64,000 nt of DNA, taken from the NCBI GenBank assembly GCA_900199655.1, contig FZRE01000001.1:124001-188000 (forward strand), in the 5' to 3' direction. How positions within the stretch are numbered: position 1 is the first letter of the stretch; every line of letters starts with the position of its first letter. Positions 17,280-24,760 of the stretch are shown in pieces. The translations under genes and the position numbers were made by a program. The DNA comes from Prevotellaceae bacterium KH2P17. Lineage in GTDB: Bacteria > Bacteroidota > Bacteroidia > Bacteroidales > Bacteroidaceae. The notes below the pieces were generated by a model. It was not told the DNA's origin. It worked only from the letters and a program-made list of their open reading frames with translations, and did no database searches.

Positions 17280-18413
17280 ATGAACCGTAAATTCAGATAT
17301 ATCCTTACTCCGTTGTTGCTTGTCACGGCGCTTTCGGCCTTTGCACCGTCAAAAGACAAGTTCACGCCTGCCGAAATGCAGCAGATTAGTATAGAAACCC
17401 CAGGTCTCTTTGCGGCGTCCGATGCTTTCACGGTCGACTTCACCGGCGTGAGCAAGTCTGATTTCTCATTCCCCCTTCCGGTTGGAAAGGCGACGCCGTC
17501 TGCCGGCAATTCCGAGCTTGAAATCAGCACCAAGGAGGGCGATGCCGTAAAAGCAATGTTCGACGGCGTGGTCCGTCTGTCGCGTAACATTCCCGCTTTT
17601 GGCAACGTTATCGTGCTGCGGCACGCCAACGGGCTGGAGACCGTGTACGGTGAAAACGCCCAGAACATGGTCAAGGTGGGGCAGGAGGTGAAGGCCGGAC
17701 AAACCGTTGCCATCGTTGGCGGCCGCAACGGCCGCAGCTACTGCCGCTTTGCCATCATGGTGAACGGGCGCCGCATCAATCCCGAAACCATACTCGACAT
17801 TCGCCGCCACAGCTTCAAGAAGCAGCTGTTGCTCATCGAGAAGCGCGGCGCACGTATCGAAGTAAACACCCGCAGCGGCGAGAAAGCGAAGACCGGACGC
17901 AGCCTCGACCCCGACCGGGAGAGCGACCCGTTCCTGCAGAGCGTCACTTTCAAGCTGAACCTGGAAGAAATAGAGCAGGAGCACTGGGCCTATCCGCTGC
18001 CCGGGAGTCACGTTATCAGCCCCTACGGAGGCAAGCGCCACCACGGCGGAGTGGACATCAAGACAAAGCCGAACGACAAGATTTTGGCTGCCTTCGACGG
18101 CGTGGTGACCCGTGCCTGCGCGTATTTCGGCTACGGTAACTGCATCGTCATCCGCCATGCCTACGGTTTCGAGACGCTCTACAGCCACCAGTCGCGCAAC
18201 TTTGTGAAGGTGGGCCAGCGGGTAAAAGCCGGCCAGGTGATAGGCCTCACGGGCCGAACGGGCCGCGCCACTACGGAGCATCTGCATTTTGAGACCCACT
18301 TCCGCGGCCGCCGCTTCAACCCCGCCGTTCTCTTCGACCATATCGGCAAGAAGCTGCAAGCCGTCACCCTGACGCTCAGCAAGAGCGGAATGGTGAGCTC
18401 GAAGAGGAACTGA
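17280..18413 (+). CDS. Secreted M23-family (LytM) murein peptidase with two LytM folds
   Basis: A 377-residue protein with a signal peptide (YILTPLLLVTALSAFA). The first LytM-like domain (about residues 80-165) keeps the beta-sheet pattern (FDGVVRLSRNIPAFGNVIVLRH) but lacks the zinc ligands. The second (about 240-355) has HHGGVDI and HLHFE, the HxxxD and HxH metal sites, so only the C-terminal domain should be catalytic. M23 enzymes cut peptide cross-links in peptidoglycan. The degenerate repeat may bind or regulate. It ends the hpt-adk-obg-pgeF run. Confidence 0.9.
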   Translation: MNRKFRYILTPLLLVTALSAFAPSKDKFTPAEMQQISIETPGLFAASDAFTVDFTGVSKSDFSFPLPVGKATPSAGNSELEISTKEGDAVKAMFDGVVRLSRNIPAFGNVIVLRHANGLETVYGENAQNMVKVGQEVKAGQTVAIVGGRNGRSYCRFAIMVNGRRINPETILDIRRHSFKKQLLLIEKRGARIEVNTRSGEKAKTGRSLDPDRESDPFLQSVTFKLNLEEIEQEHWAYPLPGSHVISPYGGKRHHGGVDIKTKPNDKILAAFDGVVTRACAYFGYGNCIVIRHAYGFETLYSHQSRNFVKVGQRVKAGQVIGLTGRTGRATTEHLHFETHFRGRRFNPAVLFDHIGKKLQAVTLTLSKSGMVSSKRN

Positions 18414-18423
18414 GCCGGCGTGT

Positions 18424-18500
18424 GACAGCTGTCGAATGATTGTGCGACACTTGTCACACGATTGTGCGACACCTGTCAAAAGTTCCCGGAACATGCTTCC
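18424..18500. repeat. 22-bp phased GACA-nn-TGTC palindrome array (class II, copy B)
   Basis: Dyads GACAGCTGTC, GACACTTGTC and GACACCTGTC start at 18424, 18446 and 18468, exactly 22 bases apart, and are followed by AAAAGTTCCCGGAACATGCTTCC. Core, phase and flank match the array at 4254-4343. It begins 11 bases after the peptidase stop, in a convergent intergenic region. Confidence 0.85.
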
Positions 18501-18525
18501 AAGACCTTCTTCCACAGCTAACAAA

Positions 18526-18566
18526 ACCCAAAAGGGATGCCCGCCACGTGGTGAGCATCCCTTTCT
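18526..18566. terminator. Bidirectional terminator
   Basis: AAGGGATGC (18532-18540) pairs with GCATCCCTT (18555-18563), and the 14-base interval contains the inner dyad CCACGTGG. TCTTATTTTTTC follows on the plus side and TTTGGGTTTTG on the minus side, so it can serve the peptidase and the opposing small gene. Confidence 0.75.
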
Positions 18567-18763
18567 TATTTTTTCTTCTTGTGCCTGTTGGCGCGCTGTT
18601 CGCGGTATTTAGCCTTCTGGCGGGCACTGCCCGAGCCGTGGGCTCCGGTAATGTACTTCTTCTTGCGGGCCTTGGTCTTGACCTTGTCGTCGGCCTTTCC
18701 GCCTCCGGCAGATGAGCCTTTGAAAACCAGTCCGCCTTCAATGATTTCGTCGATGTCCGTCAT
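18566..18763 (-). CDS. Small highly basic protein, unknown
   Basis: A 65-residue protein with an acidic N-terminus (MTDIDEIIEGG), a glycine-rich hinge (GSSAGGGK) and a basic second half ending in RQKAKYREQRANRHKKKK. It is preceded by an A/G-rich stretch (CTAAAGAAAGAAGAAA) and followed at once by a terminator, both of which support a real gene. The composition suggests binding to nucleic acid or the ribosome; that is inference. I do not recognise a family. It lies 40 bases downstream of the AICAR transformylase gene on the same strand, so the two may be co-transcribed. Confidence 0.65.
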   Translation of the reverse strand: MTDIDEIIEGGLVFKGSSAGGGKADDKVKTKARKKKYITGAHGSGSARQKAKYREQRANRHKKKK

Positions 18764-18803
18764 TTTCTTCTTTCTTTAGTTGTTGCTGCAGGCTGCGCAG
18801 GCG

Positions 18804-19985
18804 TTAGTGGTGGAAGAGGCGCACGCCCGTCATGGCCATGGCAATGTTGTATTTGTCGCAAGTCTCGATGACATTGTCGTCGCGAATGGAGCCTCCGGCC
18901 TGGGCGATGTACTGCACCCCGCTCTTATGGGCGCGCTCTATGTTGTCGCCAAAGGGGAAGAAAGCGTCGCTGCCCAGAGCTACGCCCGTGTTGCGGGCTA
19001 TCCACGCCTTCTTTTCTTCGGGCGTGAAAGGCTCCGGCTTCTCCGTGAAGAAGTTCTGCCAGGTGCCCTCGCGCAGCACGTCCTCACACTCGTCGCTGAT
19101 GTAAACGTCGATGGTGTTGTCTCTGTCGGCGCGCCGGATGCCCGGTTTAAAGGGCAGATTCATGACCCGGGGCGACTGGCGCAGCCACCAGATGTCGGCC
19201 TTGTTGCCGGCCAGTCGGGTGCAGTGTATGCGGCTCTGCTGTCCTGCACCGATGCCGATGGCCTGCCCGTCCTTGGCGTAACATACGGAGTTGCTCTGCG
19301 TGTACTTCAGGGTGATGAGGGCGATAACCAGGTCGCGCATGGCTGCCTGCGGTATTTTCTTGTTTTGGGTGGGCCTGTTGGTAAACAGGTCGGGGTCATC
19401 AAGCCTCACGTTGTTGCGTCCCTGCTCGAAACTGATGCCGAACACCTGCTTACATTCAATGGGTGCGGGGCGGTAGTTGGGGTCTATTTTGATGACGTTG
19501 TAGGTTCCCTTGCGTTTATTTTGCAGTATTTGGAGGGCTTCAGGGGTATAATCCGGGGCTATCACGCCGTCACTTACTTCGCGTTTGATGAGTGTTGCCG
19601 TGGCTGCATCGCAGGTATCACTCAGTGCAACGAAGTCGCCGTAGGAGCACATGCGGTCGGCTCCGCGGGCACGGGCATAGGCGCAGGCCAGCGGAGTGAG
19701 AGGTATCTCCACGTCGTCTGTGAAGTATATCTTGCTCAGCGTGTCGCTCAGAGGCAGCCCGATGGCAGCTCCGGCGGGCGATACGTGCTTGAACGAGGCT
19801 GCTGCAGGCACTCCGGTGGCGGCCTTGAGCTCGCTTACGAGCTGCCAGCTGTTGAGCGCGTCGAGGAAGTTAATGTAGCCCGGGCGGCCGTTGAGCACTT
19901 CGATGGGGAGTTCGCCTTCGGTCATGAAGATACGCGAAGGCTTCTGGTTGGGATTGCATCCGTACTTTAATGCTAATTCTTTCAT
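18804..19985 (-). CDS. Stand-alone AICAR transformylase (PurH C-terminal domain only)
   Basis: A 393-residue protein that matches the AICAR formyltransferase half of PurH (MKELALKYGCNPNQ, SFKHVSPAGAA with catalytic Lys66-His67, SDGVIAPDYTPEAL, PFGDNIERAHKSGVQYIAQAGGS). It lacks the N-terminal IMP cyclohydrolase domain. It would transfer a formyl group from 10-formyltetrahydrofolate to AICAR, the ninth step of purine synthesis, but needs another protein to close the ring. A second gene with the PurH N-terminus begins at 63864. A TACTTTTG box on the minus strand (20011-20018) gives a leader of about 25 bases. Confidence 0.92.
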   Translation of the reverse strand: MKELALKYGCNPNQKPSRIFMTEGELPIEVLNGRPGYINFLDALNSWQLVSELKAATGVPAAASFKHVSPAGAAIGLPLSDTLSKIYFTDDVEIPLTPLACAYARARGADRMCSYGDFVALSDTCDAATATLIKREVSDGVIAPDYTPEALQILQNKRKGTYNVIKIDPNYRPAPIECKQVFGISFEQGRNNVRLDDPDLFTNRPTQNKKIPQAAMRDLVIALITLKYTQSNSVCYAKDGQAIGIGAGQQSRIHCTRLAGNKADIWWLRQSPRVMNLPFKPGIRRADRDNTIDVYISDECEDVLREGTWQNFFTEKPEPFTPEEKKAWIARNTGVALGSDAFFPFGDNIERAHKSGVQYIAQAGGSIRDDNVIETCDKYNIAMAMTGVRLFHH

Positions 19986-20060
19986 AAGGGGCGAAATTGT
20001 TTTCTTTGTGCAAAAGTAATATTTTTAGCCGACATTTAGCCGCCGTATGCTAATTTTTCA

Positions 20061-20068
20061 TACCTTTG
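20061..20068 (+). promoter_or_regulatory. -7 element of the small HTH-like gene
   Basis: TACCTTTG matches TAnnTTTG. Only a weak TTTA is found near the -33 position. Transcription would begin roughly ten bases before the gene. Confidence 0.5.
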
Positions 20069-20084
20069 CAGTGCAATTATTTGA

Positions 20085-20336
20085 ATGGTTAGGATGATGA
20101 AAAGGGATTTGAAACTCCTGGCTGAGGCTTTGGAAAAGAAAGCGGGAACGGAGCTCCGGGAGCTTTCCGGCTTCCGTAAACTCATGCAGCGGCTCCGGCT
20201 TGGCGAGAAGCCGTCGGCCCAGACGCTCGACAGGCTGGCCCTGTTCATGGGCTTCCAGAACTGGACCGACCTGCACGAGGCGCTCAAGGGCAATGCCGAC
20301 GCCGAGCGTAACTACGAAGACACCGACCACGAATAG
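20085..20336 (+). CDS. Small helical protein with a Bacteroidetes HTH-like segment
   Basis: An 83-residue, mostly helical, strongly charged protein. Residues 44-67 (SAQTLDRLALFMGF then QNWTDLHEAL) resemble the TLdrLA-yvGY-nW-dF segment found at the N-terminus of many Bacteroidetes regulators, but here it makes up nearly the whole protein. The start is ambiguous: ATG occurs at 20085, 20094 and 20097, and the first is used. It stands alone, divergent from the AICAR transformylase gene, with a good -7 box just upstream. Function is unknown. A small DNA-binding or adaptor protein is one reading. Confidence 0.6.
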   Translation: MVRMMKRDLKLLAEALEKKAGTELRELSGFRKLMQRLRLGEKPSAQTLDRLALFMGFQNWTDLHEALKGNADAERNYEDTDHE

Positions 20337-20418
20337 CCCCTGCGCAGCCCCTGCTGCTGGCGTGCGGCTTTACGATAAACAACGGCCAGGGCCTCTCCTG
20401 CCGGAGAGCAGGCAAAAT

Positions 20419-20457
20419 AAAAAGAGATTCCACCCTTGGGCGGAACCTCTTTTTATC
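20419..20457. terminator. Bidirectional terminator
   Basis: AAAAAGAG and CTCTTTTT form the outer stem and TTCC-CC/GG-GGAA the inner stem around a CTTG loop. T-rich tails lie on both strands. It lies between the small helical gene and rplS. Confidence 0.85.
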
Positions 20458-20485
20458 TTTTTCCTCTGGATTTGCAGGATTCTGG

Positions 20486-20845
20486 TTATTCTCCTGTAAG
20501 CGTGCGTCTCTCCTTGATACGGGCCTTCTTACCTGTAAGATTGCGGAGATAGTACAGCTTGGCGCGACGCACCTTACCACGCTTGTTCACCTCAATACTG
20601 TCGATGTTGGGCGACTCGATGGGGAATATACGCTCCACGCCTATGGTTCCCGACATCTTGCGAACGGTGAAACGCCTCTTGTTGCCGTGGCCGTTAATCT
20701 TGATGACTACGCCACGATAGAGCTGGATACGCTCCTTAGAACCCTCGACGATTTTGTAAGCGACAGTGATGGTATCGCCCGATTTGAACTCGGGGAACTG
20801 CTTGTCGGTTGCAAATGCTTCTTCAGCAACTTTAATTAAATCCAT
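20486..20845 (-). CDS. rplS: 50S ribosomal protein L19
   Basis: A 119-residue protein with the family's conserved core: [25 protein letters not shown]-type [31 protein letters not shown] and [21 protein letters not shown]19 binds 23S rRNA at the interface with the 30S subunit. Here it is a single gene with its own consensus promoter and terminator, rather than sitting in the rpsP-rimM-trmD operon common in other phyla. Confidence 0.98.
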   Translation of the reverse strand: MDLIKVAEEAFATDKQFPEFKSGDTITVAYKIVEGSKERIQLYRGVVIKINGHGNKRRFTVRKMSGTIGVERIFPIESPNIDSIEVNKRGKVRRAKLYYLRNLTGKKARIKERRTLTGE

Positions 20846-20933
20846 TGTTACAACTAATTAAATTTGTTTGTCGTTCCAACCCAACATGGCTAATGACACG
20901 TCCACTGCCAGCGGTTAGGCCGAAAAGCGGATG

Positions 20934-20965
20934 CAAAGGTACGACTTTTTTCCATAAGCGCCAAA
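20934..20965 (-). promoter_or_regulatory. Consensus Bacteroidetes promoter of rplS
   Basis: On the minus strand TTTG (20962-20965) is followed after 20 bases by TACCTTTG (20934-20941), a full match to the primary promoter consensus. The leader is about 80 bases. Confidence 0.8.
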
Positions 20966-21103
20966 CGAAAATTCATTTTTCGTGACTTTTTCTCCCAACT
21001 TTCCGTTCCCTCATCCGTTTTCTTTTAAAATGCCGAAACTTACGCTCAAAGGTGCTGCAAATGAATAAAAATCAGTAACTTTGTACCGTAAAAGCTATTG
21101 ACT

Positions 21104-21868
21104 ATGAAGCAGAAACTCCTCTGGGCTGGACTGCTGCCGGCGCTGCTGCTGGCCTCCGCCTGCAAATCACAGTATAAGCTGGCCGGCATCAGCCGCTCGC
21201 GCATACTCGTAGACAGCCGCTACGACGCCGCCCCCGATGCCCGCGCCACGGCTTTCCTGCAACCTTACAAGCGGCAGGTGGACAGCATCATGAGCCCCGT
21301 GGTGGGCTCCGTGGCCCGCTACATGGCCGCCGGGAGGCCCGAGAGCGAACTTTCCAACCTGCTGGCCGACATCCTCGTGTGGGGCGGCCGGGCCTACGGA
21401 GAGCAGCCGGTAATGGGCGTTTACAACATGGGAGGCATCCGCGCGGCCTTTGCCAAGGGGCAGGTTACCAACGGCGACGTGATTGACGTGGCGCCTTTTG
21501 AGAACAAAATATGCTTCCTCACCCTGCGGGGCGACCGCCTGCTGCAGCTCTTCCGCGAGATGGCGGCAATGGGAGGCGAGGGCGTGAGCCACGGAGTGGA
21601 GCTGGTCATCACGGCCGACGGCAAGCTCAAGTCGGCCCGGCTCAACGGCCGCCCCATTGACCCAGCCGCCAGCTATCGCATAGCCACGCTCGATTACCTG
21701 GCCCAGGGCAACGACAAGCTGGAAGCTTTTAAGCAGGCCACGCAGGTGGTGAGCCCGCAAGACCAGCAGAACAACGTCCGCTTTATCATCATGGACTACT
21801 TCCGTGAGCAGACCAAGGCGGGCAAGATAGTAGACAGCCAAAAGGAAGGAAGAATTAAAGTAGAGTAG
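21104..21868 (+). CDS. 5'-nucleotidase C-terminal domain lipoprotein (split UshA-like, part 1)
   Basis: About 254 residues with a lipobox (LLASAC). It contains only the substrate-binding C-terminal domain of UshA-type 5'-nucleotidases: NLLADILVWGG, GVYNMGGIRAAFAKGQVTNGDV, VAPFENKICFLTLRG, YRIATLDYLAQG and IDP-type RPIDPAASY. The start is the ATG at 21104; a TTG two codons earlier is less likely. A TAACTTTG box lies about 25 bases upstream. The catalytic metallophosphatase domain is the next gene, three bases later. In the single-chain enzymes the order is reversed. Confidence 0.9.
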   Translation: MKQKLLWAGLLPALLLASACKSQYKLAGISRSRILVDSRYDAAPDARATAFLQPYKRQVDSIMSPVVGSVARYMAAGRPESELSNLLADILVWGGRAYGEQPVMGVYNMGGIRAAFAKGQVTNGDVIDVAPFENKICFLTLRGDRLLQLFREMAAMGGEGVSHGVELVITADGKLKSARLNGRPIDPAASYRIATLDYLAQGNDKLEAFKQATQVVSPQDQQNNVRFIIMDYFREQTKAGKIVDSQKEGRIKVE

Positions 21869-21871
21869 AAA

Positions 21872-22711
21872 ATGAAGAAGAACATCCTGCTGGCAGCCCT
21901 GCTGCTGGTGCTGCTGATGCCCGCATCGGCACAGAAGAAACTCGTGATACTGCACACCAACGATACCCACAGCTGCATCTTGCCGCTCAATGAGAACCTG
22001 GCCGACACCATGCTCGCCGGCCGCGGAGGCTTCCTGCGCCGCATCGCCATGCTCAAGGAAGAGCGCCGGAAGAACCCCGGCCTGCTGCTCTTCGACAGCG
22101 GCGACTTCTCTCAAGGGTCGCCTTACTACACGCTCTTCAGGGGCGACGTGGAGATAGGTCTCATGAACCAGATGGGCTACGACGCCTCTACCATCGGCAA
22201 CCACGAGTTCGACTTCGGGCTCGACAACTTGGCCCGCCTCTTCCGCAAGGCCAATTTCCCCATCCTGTGTTCCAATTACGACTTCGCCGGTACGCCCCTG
22301 CGCGACATCGTGAAGCCCTACATCATCCTGCGGCGCAACGGCATCAAGGTTGGCGTCTTTGCCCTCGACCCTCAACTGGAGGGCCTTGTGTCGCAGCAAA
22401 ACTACGGCCCGCTCGTTTATAAAGACCCCGTGCAGGTAGCCAACGAGATGGCCTCGATGCTCAAGAACAAGAAGAAATGCGACGTGGTAATCCTGATTTC
22501 GCACCTCGGATGGGGCGAAAAGGGCATGAACGACCAAACGGTTGTGGCCCGTTCGCGCAACATCGACCTGGTGCTGGGCGGCCATTCGCACACCTACTTC
22601 AAGCAGCTGCGCTACGTGAAGAACCTCGACGGCCGCAACATACCCATCGACCAGAACGGCAAAAACGCCATCTACGTGGGCCGGATGGAGCTCCGCTTCG
22701 ACAAGAAATAG
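21872..22711 (+). CDS. 5'-nucleotidase metallophosphatase domain (split UshA-like, part 2)
   Basis: A 279-residue secreted protein (signal LLAALLLVLLMPASA). It has the complete calcineurin-like metal set: HTNDTHSC, DSGDFSQGS, IGNHEFDFG, ISHLGWG and GGHSHTYF. It should hydrolyse 5'-nucleotides or related phosphoesters in the periplasm, but without its own C-terminal base-stacking domain it probably works with the preceding lipoprotein. The stop/start gap of three bases implies strict co-expression. A strong hairpin terminator follows. Confidence 0.92.
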   Translation: MKKNILLAALLLVLLMPASAQKKLVILHTNDTHSCILPLNENLADTMLAGRGGFLRRIAMLKEERRKNPGLLLFDSGDFSQGSPYYTLFRGDVEIGLMNQMGYDASTIGNHEFDFGLDNLARLFRKANFPILCSNYDFAGTPLRDIVKPYIILRRNGIKVGVFALDPQLEGLVSQQNYGPLVYKDPVQVANEMASMLKNKKKCDVVILISHLGWGEKGMNDQTVVARSRNIDLVLGGHSHTYFKQLRYVKNLDGRNIPIDQNGKNAIYVGRMELRFDKK

Positions 22712-22733
22712 CCCGGCACTGCTGCTCGAAACA

Positions 22734-22785
22734 GAAGAACCGGCCCCGAAGAGATTGTTCTTTCGGAGCCGGTTCTTCGCTTCCT
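22734..22785 (+). terminator. Long hairpin after the nucleotidase pair
   Basis: GAAGAACCGGC-CCGAA pairs with TTCGG-GCCGGTTCTTC, giving a stem of about 16 pairs with a single mismatch and a loop of about ten bases. Confidence 0.7.
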
Positions 22786-22846
22786 GATTTCCCGTATGCT
22801 ACACCTCTTGCCGCCTCCTGCTGCCATCGGCTTTCAAACAGCTATG

Positions 22847-22912
22847 CTTCAAGCCCCTTGATGCAGCCCTTCAAGCCCGCCGAAGGTATCGGTCAAGGGG
22901 CTTGAAAGACAG
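22847..22912. repeat. 22-bp phased TCAAG array (class I, locus 2)
   Basis: Three 22-base units start at 22847, 22869 and 22891. The first and third carry TCAAG-nnn-CTTGA; the second has a decayed right half. The array is preceded by GCTATG and ends exactly at the stop codon of the adjacent methyltransferase gene. Confidence 0.85.
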
Positions 22913-23803
22913 CTATAAGAAAGGCAGTTCTTCGGAGGGCGCCGGCTCGCTGGTAAACAGATTATTACAGAGGGCCTCACTTTTCGCAACATCTGCTATC
23001 TTGTTTCTGAATGACATGTAAGTTTCCAGACGCTCGATTTCTTGTTTTCGTTTGATGCCTAACTCTATAAAATCCTGTTCCTGCTCAATTCCAAGATAGC
23101 GTCGACCAATGAGATTGGCAGCAATGCCTGTGGTGCTGGAACCTGCAAAGGGGTCTAAAATCCAGTCGCCTGGTTTGGTTGAGGCCAGAATAATGCGGCA
23201 TAGCAATGCCAGAGGCTTTTGGGTGGGATGCTTGCCACACTTCTTTTCCCACGGTGCTATGGCCGGCAGACGCCATACATCCGTCATTTGCTTCTCGTCG
23301 TTGAGGTGCTTCATCATCGGGTAATCGAAGTAGTGCGCTGCCTTTTGGCTTTTACGTGCCCAGATGATGAACTCGGTAGAGTGGGTGAAGTAGCGGCAGG
23401 AGAGGTTGGGTGGCGGGTTTGTTTTGGCCCAGGTGATTACGTTCAGTATCTTGTAATCAAGCTGCTGCAAACATTCAGCCACCGAAAATATGTTATGGTA
23501 GGTACCCGAAATCCAGATGGTTCCGTTATCTTTTAATTTCTCCTTGCATAGTTTGAGCCAGCTGTAGTTGTACTCGTGCATCCTTTCGGGCGTGAGTCCC
23601 TTGTCCCAGCTGCCTTTGTCAACACACGCCATCTTGCCGCTCTGACAGCTGATACCTCCGTTGGAGAGAAAGTAGGGTGGGTCGGCAAAAATCATACTGA
23701 AGCTGAAATCAAACATTCTCAACATCGTCATGCAGTCTCCATGCAGCAGGTTAAATGCGTGGTCGGTTGATTTGAAATATGCTTTTAGCTTGTTTGTAGC
23801 CAT
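22913..23803 (-). CDS. dpnA: DpnA-like N6-adenine DNA methyltransferase (GATC, beta class)
   Basis: A 296-residue enzyme of the DpnII system. It has NLLHGDCMTML, the catalytic motif DPPYFLSNGG (motif IV near residue 41), HPTQKPLALLCRII and the AdoMet motif DPFAGSSTTGIAANLIGR toward the C-terminus, an order that fits the beta class. In S. pneumoniae the homologue methylates adenine in GATC, also on single-stranded DNA, which protects incoming plasmids. It is the last gene of a three-gene operon. Its stop adjoins a palindromic repeat array. Confidence 0.92.
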   Translation of the reverse strand: MATNKLKAYFKSTDHAFNLLHGDCMTMLRMFDFSFSMIFADPPYFLSNGGISCQSGKMACVDKGSWDKGLTPERMHEYNYSWLKLCKEKLKDNGTIWISGTYHNIFSVAECLQQLDYKILNVITWAKTNPPPNLSCRYFTHSTEFIIWARKSQKAAHYFDYPMMKHLNDEKQMTDVWRLPAIAPWEKKCGKHPTQKPLALLCRIILASTKPGDWILDPFAGSSTTGIAANLIGRRYLGIEQEQDFIELGIKRKQEIERLETYMSFRNKIADVAKSEALCNNLFTSEPAPSEELPFL

Positions 23804-23907
23804 TTTCTCCGTTTAAGTGATACGAAAACTATGGATGTGCTGGAAGGTTTGCTACTGCCCAGTCCGGTGTGACTGGCGGGCGGTTAGGGTGGTGCTTGCG
23901 TAACGTT

Positions 23908-24750
23908 TCAGGGCAACTCCTGCTTAATTTGCATTATCCAGTCGTGAACCGTGGTGAGATTATATATCCGGGGAATAAGGTAGAAAGCTTCTTCCAGCTT
24001 GTTCTTAGCTTTATACCAGCCTTGTCCGTCGGTAATCCAAGCAAACTGAAAGCCCGGTACCCGGTTTATTTTGGGAGCGATGTCAGAGTAGGAACGGGCA
24101 ACCTCGTTGAGTTTGGAGCCACTGCTGCTGTAGAAGTTTACTTCTGTCAGGTAGGTTGTCTGGTCGGTGGTGATGACGAAATCGAATCTTTTCTTGTCCT
24201 CGCCCAATACCGAGAGTTCCGGATAAACGGTAGAATTAACTTCTCTGGCATAAGGTATCCCGGCTTCGCTGAACAGGGTTGCTACGAGATTTTCCATGGA
24301 GTCGCCACTCCGGTTTTTGCGGGCATGCGTGTCGAGGCCTGTTTCAACGCCGAAAACATAGTCTACCAGGTTCTTTACCTGCTTGGACCGGAATACGGTT
24401 TCCAGCCCCGTTTGATGAATAAACTCAATAACGCCCTCTACGTTGTTGGCGTAGTTGCCGAGCAGCTGCACTTGTCCCTTGTTGGTAATAACGGTTTTCT
24501 TCTCCTTGGCTCGCACGGCTACAAGGATTTCCAAAATGCTGAAGACCTTTGGATTCTCATCCCACAGCTTTCTGATGGCAGCTTCCATGTCTTGCTGGCC
24601 TATCAGGTAATTGAGTTGGTTGAGCTTAATGGAGATTTTCTCTACATTCTCGCTGATTTTTCCGAAGTCGCAAATAGAGTTCAAGGTCAGGTTAGTCTCC
24701 TTGAGTTGTGACAGGAATGTTGCGAAGTCTGCTTCTGTGTGTACTTTCAT
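23908..24750 (-). CDS. dpnB: DpnII-type restriction endonuclease (GATC)
   Basis: A 280-residue protein matching the DpnII/MboI endonuclease family along its length: FATFLSQLKETNLTL, ISIKLNQLNYLIGQ, ARKNRSGDSMENLVATLF, KRFDFVITTDQTTYLTEVNFYSSSGSKLNEVARSY and the C-terminal GFQFAWITDGQGWYKAKN. The DFV...EVN segment (about residues 185-200) fits a PD-(D/E)xK nuclease core. It cuts unmethylated GATC. The start MKVHTEADF lies 10 bases after the first methylase's stop, so an upstream extension overlapping that gene is rejected. It appears intact. Confidence 0.93.
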   Translation of the reverse strand: MKVHTEADFATFLSQLKETNLTLNSICDFGKISENVEKISIKLNQLNYLIGQQDMEAAIRKLWDENPKVFSILEILVAVRAKEKKTVITNKGQVQLLGNYANNVEGVIEFIHQTGLETVFRSKQVKNLVDYVFGVETGLDTHARKNRSGDSMENLVATLFSEAGIPYAREVNSTVYPELSVLGEDKKRFDFVITTDQTTYLTEVNFYSSSGSKLNEVARSYSDIAPKINRVPGFQFAWITDGQGWYKAKNKLEEAFYLIPRIYNLTTVHDWIMQIKQELP

Positions 24751-24760
24751 TTTATTTCTG

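Noticed and set aside
18804..19985. Frameshifted or truncated bifunctional PurH
   Set aside because: The protein begins with a normal AICAR transformylase start, has its own upstream -7 box, and no cyclohydrolase remnant precedes it, so it is a natural single-domain form.
21167..22591. 474-codon minus-strand open frame across the split nucleotidase genes
   Set aside because: It runs across both genes and their junction on the wrong strand. Both nucleotidase domains are clear.
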